A stretch of DNA of 64,000 bases from CAXBMB01 sp052078155 (GTDB taxonomy: Bacteria; Pseudomonadota; Alphaproteobacteria; Kiloniellales; DSM-21159), in assembly GCA_052078155.1 (NCBI GenBank), contig JBQJBP010000003.1, positions 310,001 through 374,000 on the forward strand, written 5' to 3'. The position numbers were made by a program, and so were the translations under genes. Positions 8,203-17,670 of the stretch are shown here, piece by piece. Each line of letters starts with the position of its first letter. Position 1 is the first letter of the stretch. Below the pieces are notes generated by a model. That model was not told the origin of the DNA. It made no database searches and worked only from the letters and a program-made list of their open reading frames with translations.

Positions 8203-10044
8203 TTGGCCAAGAACAAGTCCCTCACCCCGGATCCCACCACCCGTGTTCTCATGGGGCGGCTCTGGCGCAGTTACATCACCCGCCACCGCTCCAAACTGGT
8301 CATGGCTCTCTTCTGCATGGCTGTGGTGGGCATCACCACTGGTCTCACGGCCAACTACCTGCAGCCGGTGATCGACGAGATTGTTTCCGGATCTGACTGG
8401 CACCAGCTGATCTATCTTTCAGCCGTGGTGGTTGGCATCTTTTTCATCAAGGGGGCGGCGGCCTTTGGCCAGTCCGTTCTGATGAGCTTCATCGGCTTTC
8501 GGGTGATCGTCGATGTGCAGAACGACCTGCTGAAAAAACTGGTCGGCGCGGATCTGGCTTTCTATCACAAGGAATCTCCCGGCAGCCTGATTGCCCGCTT
8601 CCTCAACGACGTCAACCTGATGCGCACGGCAGCCTCCACTGCCATTGTGGCCATGGGCCGCGACAGCGTCATGACGCTCGCGCTGCTGGCCAACATGCTC
8701 TACATGGACTGGCAGCTTGCCGCTCTGGCCTGTGTGGTCTTTCCGACGGTCATCTACCCCCTGATTGCCATCTCCCGGCGCATGCGCAAGATCTCCCGCC
8801 AGAACCAGGAGCAAACCGGCCTGCTGACCACCTTCCTGGATGAGGTGTTCCAGGGCATCCGGCAGGTCAAAGCCTACTCCATGGAAGGCTATGAAACCCA
8901 GCGGGGCAGCGATCGCTTTGAGCGGGTGTTTCAGCTCAACATGCGGGCCGCTAAGGTATCGGAGCTGCAGCGTCCCCTGATGGAAACCGTGGGCGGCATC
9001 GCCATTGCCCTGGTCATTGTCTATGGCGGCTATCGCATCATGGAAGGCGGCCAGACCCTGGGGTCTTTTGTGTCTTTTGTTGCCTCCCTCATGCTGGCCT
9101 ACGAGCCGGTCAAGCGACTGGCCCGCCTCAACGCCACCCTGCAGCAGGGCATGGCCGCTGCGGACCGGGTCTTTCAGATGATTGACCGGCAGGACCACAT
9201 TGTCTCCCCTCCCCAGGCCAGGAAGCTCGAGATCAGCGGCGGCAGTGTGGAGCTGAAAGACGTTTCCTTTGCCTACGATGATGAAGCGGCTTCTGCCCTG
9301 CAGAACGTGACACTGAGCGCCCCGGCAGGCAAAACCGTGGCTCTGGTGGGGGCGTCTGGTGCGGGCAAGTCAACGGTTCTGAACCTCATCCCCCGGTTTT
9401 ACGATGTAAACAGCGGTGAAGTGCTGATCGACGGTCAGTCGGTGGCAAGCCTGGATCTGGAAAGCCTGCGCGGCTCCCTCTCCCTGGTCAGTCAGGAAAT
9501 CCTGCTGTTTGACGATTCCATCCGGGCCAACATCGCCTATGGCCGCCCCGACGCCAGCCAGGCGGAAATTGAAGCCGCCGCCAAACTGGCTGCAGCCGAC
9601 GGCTTTATTGCCGCCCTGCCAGAGGGCTATGACACCCAGGTGGGCCCGCGCGGATCGAAACTGTCCGGCGGACAGCGCCAGCGCATCTCCATCGCCCGCG
9701 CTTTGCTGAAAGATGCGCCCATCCTGCTGCTGGACGAAGCCACTTCAGCTCTCGATACCAAGAGTGAACGGCAGGTGCAGGCGGCCCTCAACCATCTGAT
9801 GGACGGGCGCACCACGCTGGTCATCGCCCACCGACTGTCCACGGTTGTGGATGCTGACATTATCTATGTGATGGAAAACGGCCGGGTGGTCGAAGAAGGC
9901 AATCACACAGACCTTCTGGCCAAAGAAGGCGCTTACGCCCGCCTGCATGCCCTGCAGTTCAGTGATGATGACCCGGCGGGGCAGACAAAGGCTCCGCAAC
10001 AGCTGGACAAAAAAGAAGAAGAAAAGGAACCGGCGGCTCTATGA
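8203..10044 (+). CDS. msbA: Lipid A/phospholipid exporter ATPase, MsbA-like ABC half-transporter
   Basis: The 613-residue half-transporter has an N-terminal six-helix ABC type I exporter domain (about residues 25-310). The ATPase domain carries Walker A GASGAGKST, signature LSGGQRQR and Walker B ILLLDEATSALD, followed by the H-loop IAHRLST. Its place before the DUF374 acyltransferase, lpxK and lpxL supports flipping of lipid A core across the inner membrane. The start is uncertain: the TTG at 8203 follows an in-frame TAG at 8194, and the ATG at 8251 would remove 16 residues. Neither has a strong ribosome-binding site. The C-terminal tail is rich in Lys and Glu. Confidence 0.88.
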   Translation: MAKNKSLTPDPTTRVLMGRLWRSYITRHRSKLVMALFCMAVVGITTGLTANYLQPVIDEIVSGSDWHQLIYLSAVVVGIFFIKGAAAFGQSVLMSFIGFRVIVDVQNDLLKKLVGADLAFYHKESPGSLIARFLNDVNLMRTAASTAIVAMGRDSVMTLALLANMLYMDWQLAALACVVFPTVIYPLIAISRRMRKISRQNQEQTGLLTTFLDEVFQGIRQVKAYSMEGYETQRGSDRFERVFQLNMRAAKVSELQRPLMETVGGIAIALVIVYGGYRIMEGGQTLGSFVSFVASLMLAYEPVKRLARLNATLQQGMAAADRVFQMIDRQDHIVSPPQARKLEISGGSVELKDVSFAYDDEAASALQNVTLSAPAGKTVALVGASGAGKSTVLNLIPRFYDVNSGEVLIDGQSVASLDLESLRGSLSLVSQEILLFDDSIRANIAYGRPDASQAEIEAAAKLAAADGFIAALPEGYDTQVGPRGSKLSGGQRQRISIARALLKDAPILLLDEATSALDTKSERQVQAALNHLMDGRTTLVIAHRLSTVVDADIIYVMENGRVVEEGNHTDLLAKEGAYARLHALQFSDDDPAGQTKAPQQLDKKEEEKEPAAL

Positions 10045-10799
10045 AACTGGGCAAACGAATCCTGAAATCAGAAACCTTCCAGACGGTGGCCGTGCATGTG
10101 GCCGCGCTCTTCATCAAACTGCTGTTGAAGACCGTCCGCTGGAAACTGGAAATGCCGGAAGAAACCAACAAGGTGGTCTTCAGCGGCAAGCCCTTTGTTG
10201 CCGGTTTCTGGCATGGTCGCCTGTTGCTGGCCCCGGCGGCCTGGCCCTTTGAGCTGCGGCGTTGCCATGTGCTGATTTCAACGCACCGCGATGGCCGCCT
10301 GATCGCCAACGCCATCCGTCTGGTGGGCATGTCGGTGGTGGAAGGGTCCAGCCGTCGCGGCGGTGCCTCTGCCTTGCGGGAGATGCAGAAAGTCCTGGCT
10401 CGGGGTGACTACATGGCCATCACCCCTGACGGGCCCAAGGGTCCGCGTATGCGGGCCAAACTGGGGGCCATCAAAACGGCCCAGATGGCCGGAGTACCGG
10501 TCATCCCGCTGGCCGGGTCGGTCAGCCGCCAGTGGCAAGCCAACAGCTGGGATCGCTTTACCGTTCCCCTGCCTTTTTCTAAAGGGCACATGTCCTGCGG
10601 CACGCCCATCTGGATTCCTGAAGACGCCGACGACGCAGAACTGGACCGCCTGCGCCAGGAACTGGAAGATCAGATCAATGCCCTGACCCAGGCCGGAGAC
10701 AAAGCCTTCGGCCATGAACTGGTTCTGCCGGCCGAACCGGGGGAAGAAAAGGCGGGCAAAAAGTCGGCTGGCAAGAAGCCGCAAAAGCCAGCGGCCTGA
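10041..10799 (+). CDS. DUF374 lysophospholipid acyltransferase-like protein
   Basis: The 252-residue product is a DUF374 protein of the LPLAT superfamily. FWHGRLLL contains the catalytic-type histidine, and ISTHRDGRLIAN, GSSRRGGASALREM and ITPDGPKGPR follow in the family order. The substrate is unproven. In many alphaproteobacteria this gene sits between msbA and waaA (Kdo transferase). Here its ATG overlaps the msbA stop, but the next gene is lpxK rather than waaA. The C-terminus has a Lys/Ala-rich tail. Confidence 0.88.
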   Translation: MKLGKRILKSETFQTVAVHVAALFIKLLLKTVRWKLEMPEETNKVVFSGKPFVAGFWHGRLLLAPAAWPFELRRCHVLISTHRDGRLIANAIRLVGMSVVEGSSRRGGASALREMQKVLARGDYMAITPDGPKGPRMRAKLGAIKTAQMAGVPVIPLAGSVSRQWQANSWDRFTVPLPFSKGHMSCGTPIWIPEDADDAELDRLRQELEDQINALTQAGDKAFGHELVLPAEPGEEKAGKKSAGKKPQKPAA

Positions 10800-10803
10800 G
10801 CCC

Positions 10804-11841
10804 ATGCGCGCGCCCGCCTTCTGGTCCCGACCCGGCCTGATTCCCACCCTGCTGCAGCCGCTGGCCTGGCTTTACAGTGAGGCTGGTCGACACCGCTGGC
10901 GCAAGGCGCGGCCCCTGTCCCTTTCCCTCCCGGTGGTCTGCATCGGCAACCTGGTGGCCGGGGGAGCCGGTAAAACCCCGGTGGTGCTGAAACTGATCGC
11001 AGAACTGCAGGCCCTGGGATACAGCCCCCACGTCCTGTTGCGCGGCTATGGTGGCAGCGAAAGCGGCCCCCTGCAGGTGCAGCCAGCGGTCCATCAGGTT
11101 GAGCAGGTTGGCGATGAAGCCCTGCTGCTGGCTGCACAGGCCCCGACCTGGATTTCCCATGACCGGGCGGCGGGGGGACAAGCCATCGCCGAGAGCGGGG
11201 CGGACCTCATCCTGATGGATGACGGCTTTCAGAACCCACACCTGGCCAAGGATCTCTCTTTCCTGGTGATTGATGGGGCAAGCGGCTTCGGCAACGGCCG
11301 GGTCCTTCCCGCTGGCCCCTTGCGTGAAACCCCGACAGACGGTCTCAAAAGGGCCCAGGCCCTGATCATGATGGGCAAAGACCAACAGGGCCTGCTAAAG
11401 GATCTGCCCCAATCTCTGCCTCTGTTCCACGCGACCCTTGAGGCCCGACGCCCACGGGCAGCCTATGCGCGCTTTCAGGCAGATGCCATCCAACTGGCCG
11501 AACAGCCCCGCTATCTGGCCTTTGCCGGTATTGGACGGCCGGAGAAGTTCTTTCAATCCCTTGCGGATCTGAACATGGCTCCGGTGGAGAGCATTGCCTT
11601 TGCCGACCACCACCCTTACACCACTGCAGAGCTTCAGAGCCTGCTGCAGCGGGCAGATGATCTGGGGGCCCGCCTGATCACCACCGAAAAGGACCTGTTG
11701 CGCCTGCCCCGGGACTGGACGTCCCGACTGGATGTTCTGCCAGTAGAGGTGCGATGGCAGGAACCGGAAGAGGGACCCTTGGGCCTTGTGCAGAGCGTGT
11801 TGAAGAAAAGCAATCCTGTTGACCATGAGACCCAGCCATGA
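10804..11841 (+). CDS. lpxK: Tetraacyldisaccharide 4'-kinase
   Basis: The 345-residue LpxK phosphorylates the 4' position of the lipid A disaccharide at the inner membrane. GNLVAGGAGKTP is the P-loop, followed by LRGYGG, DEALLLA and the LILMDDGFQNP motif. The C-terminal half has FAGIGRPEKFFQSL and TTEKDLLRLP, typical of the family. I chose the ATG at 10804 because upstream in-frame codons lie inside the DUF374 gene. It is four bases after that gene's stop, and the next gene overlaps its own stop, so it lies inside a tight lipid A operon. Confidence 0.93.
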   Translation: MRAPAFWSRPGLIPTLLQPLAWLYSEAGRHRWRKARPLSLSLPVVCIGNLVAGGAGKTPVVLKLIAELQALGYSPHVLLRGYGGSESGPLQVQPAVHQVEQVGDEALLLAAQAPTWISHDRAAGGQAIAESGADLILMDDGFQNPHLAKDLSFLVIDGASGFGNGRVLPAGPLRETPTDGLKRAQALIMMGKDQQGLLKDLPQSLPLFHATLEARRPRAAYARFQADAIQLAEQPRYLAFAGIGRPEKFFQSLADLNMAPVESIAFADHHPYTTAELQSLLQRADDLGARLITTEKDLLRLPRDWTSRLDVLPVEVRWQEPEEGPLGLVQSVLKKSNPVDHETQP

Positions 11842-12734
11842 AACTGCGCGAGCGCTTTCCTGACCTACGCTACCGTCTGGAAGCTGCCGGCCTGTTCCTG
11901 GCTTTGGGCTTTCTGGGTCTGTTGCCTGTTGACGCCTCGTCGAACTTTGGCGGCTGGCTGGGCCGCACCTTTGGACCGCGACTGGGCATAGCCCGACGGG
12001 CCCGCCGCTCTCTGGCCCTGGCCATGCCAGAGCTCAGCGATAGCGAGCGGGAAAAGATCGTCAAAGAGATGTTCGACAACCTGGGGCGCACCGCCTTCGA
12101 ATATCCCCATCTGGGAGAGATCAGCGACCCTGCCTCCGGCCGCGTGGAAGTCATCAACGACCATTACCTTTTCGACGTCAAAGCACAGGACAAGGCGTTA
12201 GTGGTCTTCTCGGCCCATCTGGCCAACTGGGAGGTGATGCCCATCATGGCGGCGCGCCGGAACCTGGAGCTGATAGCCATCGTTCGCCTGCCCAACAATC
12301 CTTACGTTCAGGGGGTGGTGGATCGACTGCGCGGGGTGGCTGGCGGCCAGCGGGTGGGCAAAGGTTCGAAAGGTGCCCGCATCGCCATGAAGACTCTGGA
12401 ACAGGGCGGCAATCTGGCGCTGCTCTGCGACCAGAAAATGAACAACGGCATTGAAGCGCGCTTCTTTGGGCTCCCGGCCATGACCGCTCCCGCTGCCGCC
12501 CAACTAGCTCTGCGTTATGACGTGCCGCTGATGCCTGTACGGGTTGAGCGAACCGGACCGGCCCGCTTCCGCCTGACCTGCTTTCCCGAACTGCCCCATG
12601 AGGTGACGGGAAAACGCAGCATAGATGTTTTGACAGCCACTCAGGCCATCAACGACCAGCTGGAAGCCTGGATCCGCGAGCGCCCGGCAGAATGGCTATG
12701 GCTGCACAAACGCTGGGCCAAAGACCTCTACTGA
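11838..12734 (+). CDS. Lipid A late acyltransferase (LpxL/HtrB family)
   Basis: The 298-residue product adds a secondary acyl chain to Kdo2-lipid A. FSAHLANWEVMP carries the HX4E catalytic motif, and ALLCDQKMNNG is the family's second block. An N-terminal hydrophobic stretch (LFLALGFLGLLPV, about residues 17-30) anchors it to the inner membrane. The gene overlaps lpxK by four bases (ATGA) and ends the operon. Which acyl position it fills cannot be read from sequence. Confidence 0.9.
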   Translation: MKLRERFPDLRYRLEAAGLFLALGFLGLLPVDASSNFGGWLGRTFGPRLGIARRARRSLALAMPELSDSEREKIVKEMFDNLGRTAFEYPHLGEISDPASGRVEVINDHYLFDVKAQDKALVVFSAHLANWEVMPIMAARRNLELIAIVRLPNNPYVQGVVDRLRGVAGGQRVGKGSKGARIAMKTLEQGGNLALLCDQKMNNGIEARFFGLPAMTAPAAAQLALRYDVPLMPVRVERTGPARFRLTCFPELPHEVTGKRSIDVLTATQAINDQLEAWIRERPAEWLWLHKRWAKDLY

Positions 12735-12891
12735 CGTGCTGAGATCTGCGTCGGTACTCTCAGGTCCTGTTTGGCGCATGGCTCTCATGAGCATTGGCCG
12801 GGTAGCAAAGGCAACGACCCTTGCGACACTATGGGGGCAACGTTTCCCCTCTCCTTAACCTGCCCCCGATAGCAAAAGGCTCACACTTTCC

Positions 12892-13509
12892 ATGTCTCTG
12901 GACGTTTGGCTGCTCTTTCTGCTGGTTGCTCTGGTTCCGGCTGTCACCCCCGGCCCGGCCATCCTCTTCAATGTCTCCAACGCCATTCGGCACGGCAAAA
13001 AGGTGACCATCATCATCGGGGGCGTAAATGCCTTTGGCCTGCTGCTGGTTGGCCTGGCGGTGGGTTTTGGTTTGGGCGCGGTCATGACCCTCTCGACCTA
13101 TGCCTTTATTGCCATGAAGATCATCGGGGCGCTTTATCTGGTGTATCTGGGCGTCAAAATCTGGCGGGACCGGTCAGCCCTGGATCCCAACAGCCAGGCA
13201 TCAGGGGCCAAACTGCCGAAACTGATGGCGCACGCGCTGGCCATTGCCCTGACCAACCCCAAGGCCTTCGTCGCCTTGATGGCTCTGTTCTCCCAGTTCA
13301 TGGATGCCAGCAAAGCAGCAGCCCCCCAGGTGATCATCCTGGCCGTCACCTACGCCATCATGTGCTGGATCAATCACATCGGCATTGCCTTCGCCGGTGC
13401 CTGGCTGCGCCGCTTCCTGACCAACCCCCGGCGGGTTGTCTGGGTGCGCCGCCTGACTGGTGGTCTTTTCGTGGCTTTCGGGGCTGCGCTGGCCGGTTCG
13501 AGTTCCTGA
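12892..13509 (+). CDS. LysE/RhtB family amino-acid exporter
   Basis: The 205-residue membrane protein has the LysE-family layout of about six helices. The N-terminal PAVTPGPAILFNVSNA is the family's first signature, and NPKAFVALMALFSQF the second. Members export amino acids or similar small molecules. It stands alone, convergent with xseA, 157 bases after the lipid A operon. It is one of three LysE-family genes in this window; no substrate can be inferred from its neighbours. Confidence 0.9.
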   Translation: MSLDVWLLFLLVALVPAVTPGPAILFNVSNAIRHGKKVTIIIGGVNAFGLLLVGLAVGFGLGAVMTLSTYAFIAMKIIGALYLVYLGVKIWRDRSALDPNSQASGAKLPKLMAHALAIALTNPKAFVALMALFSQFMDASKAAAPQVIILAVTYAIMCWINHIGIAFAGAWLRRFLTNPRRVVWVRRLTGGLFVAFGAALAGSSS

Positions 13510-13531
13510 CCGACCGGCTGTCACGCCAGGG

Positions 13532-15271
13532 TCAGAACAGACTGCCCTGGCCGCTGTCTGTGGAAGCCTGCTTTTTCTTCCGCACAACAGGTTTGGGTTT
13601 TGTGGCAGACGGGGCACCTGATGGCGGCGGTGGCGACGTCTCTGGGTCTGCTGGTGCTACGGCCTGATCGGCCCCAACAGCCCCTGATCCCGCAGCTGTT
13701 GCTGAAACGGGTCCCGCCCCGGAACCTGAAGCCGCCCCCGCGATGGCCTGGCTGCGGCCCTCGGCAAATTCAATATCCAGAAGCTGACCGTGTTTGACGT
13801 GTGCTGCAGAGGACAGAACCTCTCCCGACGAACGCACCACGGCAAAGCCCCGTTTCAGAACCTTTTTGTAAGACAGGGACTCCAACAGCCGCGTTGTCTC
13901 CCGCAACTGATCTTCCGCCTGCTGTTGGCGCCGCGCGATGGCAGGGGCCAGACGCTCGCTCCAGGCGCTCAGGTTCTGCCCGGCGAAGGCCAGTTCCCGT
14001 TCCGGCGGGCGCGGCTGCAACCCTGCCACCTGCTGGCTCAGTTCGCGCAGACGACTGCGCCCGGCCAAGACCAGCCGCTCTCCCAGCGACCCCAGAGCCT
14101 CTTGCGTGGCCTGCAGTTGCTGGCGCGGATGAGGCAGACGGGCACCCAGCTCCGACAATTGCGCTTGGCGCTGTTCCAGCCTGCGGTGGACCGCCAGTTG
14201 CAGGCGCTCTGCCCGGTCATCCAGTTGCTGGGTTTTCTCTCCCAGCAGACGCAAAGGATCAGGCAGGCCCCGGCTGAGGCCTGCGACCTCATTGCTGCGC
14301 TCAGTGAGCAAACGTGACAGTCCAGCCCCCAGGCGGCGTTCCATATCCTGAACCGTGGCCAGCAATTCGGCACGGACCGGCACTGCCATCTCAGCAGCTG
14401 CCGTTGGCGTCGGGGCCCGGCGGTCAGACACAAAGTCAATCAGGGTGGTGTCCGTTTCATGGCCAACAGCTGAGATCAGCGGGATCTCAGAAGCAGCTGC
14501 TGCCCGGGCCACCACCTCTTCATTGAACGACCAAAGATCTTCCAGGGAGCCGCCTCCCCGCGCCACGATCAGCACATCCGGTCTGGGTACCAGGCCCGAT
14601 CCGTCGAGGCTGTTGAACCCTTCGATGGCACGGACCACCTGCTCCGCCGCCCCTTCGCCCTGTACTATCACCGGCCAGACCAGCACCTGACGGGGAAAGC
14701 GATCCCGCAAGCGGTGCAGAATATCCCGGATCACCGCCCCGGTGGGGGAGGTCACCACACCGATCACATCGGGCAGATAGGGCAGCGGTTGTTTGCGATC
14801 CGCTTCGAACAGGCCCTCGGCTGCCAGCTTGCGCTTACGCTCCTCCAACAGCTTGAGCAAGGCGCCTTCGCCAGCCAGTTCCAGCGACTCAATGACGATC
14901 TGGTATTTCGAGCGACCGGGGTAGGAGGTGATCCGCCCGACGGCGATGACTTCCATGCCGTCTTCAGGCCGGATGGCCAGTCGCTGGGCAGTGCCTTTCC
15001 AGCACACCCCATCGATCGCCGCATCCGCATCTTTCAGCGCCATGTAAAGGTGCCCGGACGCCGCCCGCTTGAACCCGGAAATCTCGCCACGGATCCGCAC
15101 GCGATCAAAGGAGGTTTCCAATGTGCGCTTGATGGCCCGGCTGATCTCAGAAATAGAGAACTCAGGCAGATTGCCGCTTGCAGGTCCGGAGGCCGACCGG
15201 CCACCCGATGAGGGTCCGGAAGACGGGGGGACAGGCGGTGGGGGCGGCGGGGCGGAAAAGAAATCACTCAT
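13532..15271 (-). CDS. xseA: Exodeoxyribonuclease VII large subunit
   Basis: The 579-residue product is XseA, which with XseB degrades single-stranded DNA and takes part in repair. An N-terminal OB fold (EISGFKRAASGHLYMALKD) is followed by the nuclease core with SPTGAVIRDILHRL, VARGGGSLEDLWSFN and SAVGHETDTTLIDF. A long coiled coil rich in Arg, Gln and Leu (about residues 300-450) comes next. Additions are a proline-rich N-terminus (first 30 residues) and an Ala/Gly/Pro-rich tail after about residue 500, making it longer than the usual 450 or so. XseB is not in the window. Confidence 0.93.
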   Translation of the reverse strand: MSDFFSAPPPPPPVPPSSGPSSGGRSASGPASGNLPEFSISEISRAIKRTLETSFDRVRIRGEISGFKRAASGHLYMALKDADAAIDGVCWKGTAQRLAIRPEDGMEVIAVGRITSYPGRSKYQIVIESLELAGEGALLKLLEERKRKLAAEGLFEADRKQPLPYLPDVIGVVTSPTGAVIRDILHRLRDRFPRQVLVWPVIVQGEGAAEQVVRAIEGFNSLDGSGLVPRPDVLIVARGGGSLEDLWSFNEEVVARAAAASEIPLISAVGHETDTTLIDFVSDRRAPTPTAAAEMAVPVRAELLATVQDMERRLGAGLSRLLTERSNEVAGLSRGLPDPLRLLGEKTQQLDDRAERLQLAVHRRLEQRQAQLSELGARLPHPRQQLQATQEALGSLGERLVLAGRSRLRELSQQVAGLQPRPPERELAFAGQNLSAWSERLAPAIARRQQQAEDQLRETTRLLESLSYKKVLKRGFAVVRSSGEVLSSAAHVKHGQLLDIEFAEGRSQAIAGAASGSGAGPVSATAAGSGAVGADQAVAPADPETSPPPPSGAPSATKPKPVVRKKKQASTDSGQGSLF

Positions 15272-15441
15272 ACAGGGAGTCTAGAGGATTCGTGCCACAG
15301 GAGAAACTCCTCTTAAGCTGCCTGCCACCTGTTGTTTCCAGCCACGAGAAAGAAGCGGGGCTGAACCATTGCCCCGGGGCCGGGTAACCGTCATAACAGG
15401 GCCTGTTCACACTCTTTGGAATTGGAACTGAGGTTTTCCCC

Positions 15442-16728
15442 ATGAAGATCCTGGTGGTCGGCGGCGGTGGCCGCGAACATGCCCTTTGCTGGTCCCTGGC
15501 GGCCTCTCCGGACTGCAGTGCTCTCTACTGCGCCCCCGGGAACGCAGGCATTGCTGAAGACGCCACCTGCGTCGACATCGGGGCGGAAGACATCGACGCA
15601 CTGGTTGCCTTTGCCAAAGAAAAAGCCATCAATCTGGTGGTGGTTGGCCCGGAAGCTCCCTTGGTGCTGGGGCTGGTGGACCGGCTGCAGGCAGAAGGCA
15701 TTCTGGCCTTTGGTCCCTCTCAGGCCGCAGCGCGCCTGGAAGGCTCCAAGGGGTTCATGAAGGACATCTGCGCCAAGTATGGCATACCCACTGCCGCCTA
15801 CCAGCGTTTCACCGATCCGGCTGATGCCAAAGCCTTCGCTGCAAAGCTGGGCGCCCCTGTCGTGGTCAAGGCCGATGGCCTGGCTGCCGGCAAGGGGGTG
15901 ACCGTTGCCATGAGCCTGGAAGAAGCCAACGAAGCCATTGAGGACGCCCTGGTGGGGGGACGTTTTGGTGCCGCAGGGCATGAGGTGATCGTCGAAGAGT
16001 TTCTGGAAGGCGAAGAAGTCAGCCTCTTTGGTCTCTGTGACGGCAAGAAGGCCCTGGTGCTGCCCTCTGCCCAGGATCACAAGCGAGTGCATGACGGGGA
16101 TCTGGGTCCCAACACCGGTGGCATGGGTGCCTACAGCCCGGCTCCCATCTTCACGGCTGAGATTGCCGCCCGGGCCTGCGAAGAAACCATCGACCGGCTG
16201 CTGTCCGCCATGGCGGCAGAGGGCTGCCCTTTTGTTGGCATTCTCTTTGCCGGCCTGATGATCACGCCCGCCGGTGAGGTCAAGCTGATCGAATACAACG
16301 TGCGTTTCGGCGATCCGGAATGTCAGGTTCTCTTGTCCCGCCTGGACAGCGACCTTCTGCCCGTTCTGACAGCAGCAGCCCAAGGTGATCTGGGGAACCA
16401 GACTTTGACCTTTAGCCAGGACAAGGCCCTGGTTGTGGTGCTGGCGGCGGAAGGCTATCCGGGCAGCTATGCCAAGAATACCGTGATCGAAGATCTGGCA
16501 GAGGCCAGCGCAGCCGACAATCTCACCATCTTCCATGCCGGAACCGGGCGCTCAGAACAGGGCGACCTCATTTCCACCGGCGGGCGGGTGCTGGGGGTCA
16601 CGGCCATGGGCGCCAGTGTTGCCCAGGCCCAGCAGCGGGCCTACGACGCCATCGACAAGATTTCCTGGCCCCAGGGTTTTTGCCGTCGCGACATCGGCTG
16701 GCGGGCCGTTGCGCGGGAAGAGGCTTAA
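15442..16728 (+). CDS. purD: Phosphoribosylamine-glycine ligase
   Basis: The 428-residue enzyme makes glycinamide ribonucleotide in purine synthesis. It starts with the dinucleotide-like MKILVVGGGGREHAL, followed by the ATP-grasp region VVKADGLAAGKGVTVA and EEFLEGEEVSLF. The signature HKRVHDGDLGPNTGGMG and YNVRFGDPECQ, a metal-binding segment, confirm it. Length and domain order are normal. A GAGG sequence precedes the ATG. The gene is divergent from xseA. Confidence 0.96.
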   Translation: MKILVVGGGGREHALCWSLAASPDCSALYCAPGNAGIAEDATCVDIGAEDIDALVAFAKEKAINLVVVGPEAPLVLGLVDRLQAEGILAFGPSQAAARLEGSKGFMKDICAKYGIPTAAYQRFTDPADAKAFAAKLGAPVVVKADGLAAGKGVTVAMSLEEANEAIEDALVGGRFGAAGHEVIVEEFLEGEEVSLFGLCDGKKALVLPSAQDHKRVHDGDLGPNTGGMGAYSPAPIFTAEIAARACEETIDRLLSAMAAEGCPFVGILFAGLMITPAGEVKLIEYNVRFGDPECQVLLSRLDSDLLPVLTAAAQGDLGNQTLTFSQDKALVVVLAAEGYPGSYAKNTVIEDLAEASAADNLTIFHAGTGRSEQGDLISTGGRVLGVTAMGASVAQAQQRAYDAIDKISWPQGFCRRDIGWRAVAREEA

Positions 16729-16762
16729 AGCGATTACATTTTAATGAAAGGCACCGTCGGCA

Positions 16763-17164
16763 ATGCAGCGGCCCAAAATCAATCAGAATGTGATTTTCAC
16801 CTACACCGATGATCTGGAAGCCGCGTCCCGCTTCTTCAGCGAGGTGCTGGAACTGGATTTTGTCGTCGATCAGGGTGCCTGTCACATCTTCCGCATGACC
16901 GATCAGAGTTACATCGGGGTCTGCAATCTGCCCGACCGGCCCAGCAATGCCGCGGCCGTTACCATCACCCTGGTATCGGACGATGTGGATGGCTGGCACA
17001 GATTCCTGACAGACAAAGGGCTGGAGTTTGTGCGCGAACCGGCCCACAGCGAACAGTTTTCCGTCTACAGCTCACTGTTCCTCTCCCCCCATGGCTACCG
17101 GATCGAAATTCAGCATTTCGACGACCCCGACTGGCACAAGAAAACCCTGCCGCCCAAACACTGA
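16763..17164 (+). CDS. VOC (glyoxalase/bleomycin resistance) superfamily protein
   Basis: The 133-residue product has the paired beta-alpha-beta-beta-beta layout of VOC proteins. NVIFTYTDDLEAASRFFSEVL forms the first module, and LVSDDVDGWHRFLTDKG the second. The C-terminal HGYRIEIQHFDDP contains the usual last Glu ligand. VOC proteins bind a metal and act on small molecules, or act as resistance proteins. The reaction here is unknown. It follows purD by 34 bases, so read-through transcription is plausible. Confidence 0.75.
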   Translation: MQRPKINQNVIFTYTDDLEAASRFFSEVLELDFVVDQGACHIFRMTDQSYIGVCNLPDRPSNAAAVTITLVSDDVDGWHRFLTDKGLEFVREPAHSEQFSVYSSLFLSPHGYRIEIQHFDDPDWHKKTLPPKH

Positions 17165-17185
17165 ACCGGTGTTCCCCGGGCACGG

Positions 17186-17644
17186 TCAGCGCCGCTGCTG
17201 AAAGAAATCCTTCAGAAGGTTTGAGCAGTCCTGCTCCATCACCCCGCTGATCACCTCCGGCCGGTGGTGACAGGTGGCCCGGTCAAAAACCCGGGCGCCG
17301 TGATCCACCCCGCCGCCTTTGGGATCATAGGCCCCGAACACCAGCCGACGGATGCGGGCAAAGGCAATGGCCTGGGCGCACATGGCACAGGGTTCCAGCG
17401 TCACATAGAGGTCGCAGTCCATCAGACGCGGACTGCCGCGCAGCTCCGCCCCGCGCCGCAGGGCCAGAATTTCTGCATGGGCGGTCGGATCAGGCAGGCG
17501 CTCCACTTCATTGTGACTGCGTGCCAGGACCTTACCGCTGGACGCCTCCACCAGCACCGCCCCAACCGGCACCTCCTGCAGGTCAAAAGCCTTGCGGGCT
17601 TCTTCAAGGGCCATCGGCATGTAGGGAGAAGCAGGCAGCGACAT
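17186..17644 (-). CDS. tadA: tRNA-specific adenosine deaminase
   Basis: The 152-residue enzyme deaminates A34 to inosine in tRNA-Arg(ACG). The deaminase zinc site is visible as PTAHAEILAL (HAE, with the catalytic Glu) and LEPCAMCAQAI (PCxxC). VFGAYDPKGGGVDHG and a C-terminal QDCSNLLKDFF block fit TadA rather than a nucleoside deaminase. The length is normal. It is convergent with the VOC gene, and the repeat element lies in its promoter region. Confidence 0.93.
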   Translation of the reverse strand: MSLPASPYMPMALEEARKAFDLQEVPVGAVLVEASSGKVLARSHNEVERLPDPTAHAEILALRRGAELRGSPRLMDCDLYVTLEPCAMCAQAIAFARIRRLVFGAYDPKGGGVDHGARVFDRATCHHRPEVISGVMEQDCSNLLKDFFQQRR

Positions 17645-17670
17645 GATCTCTTTCTGATTTGCTAGATTGG

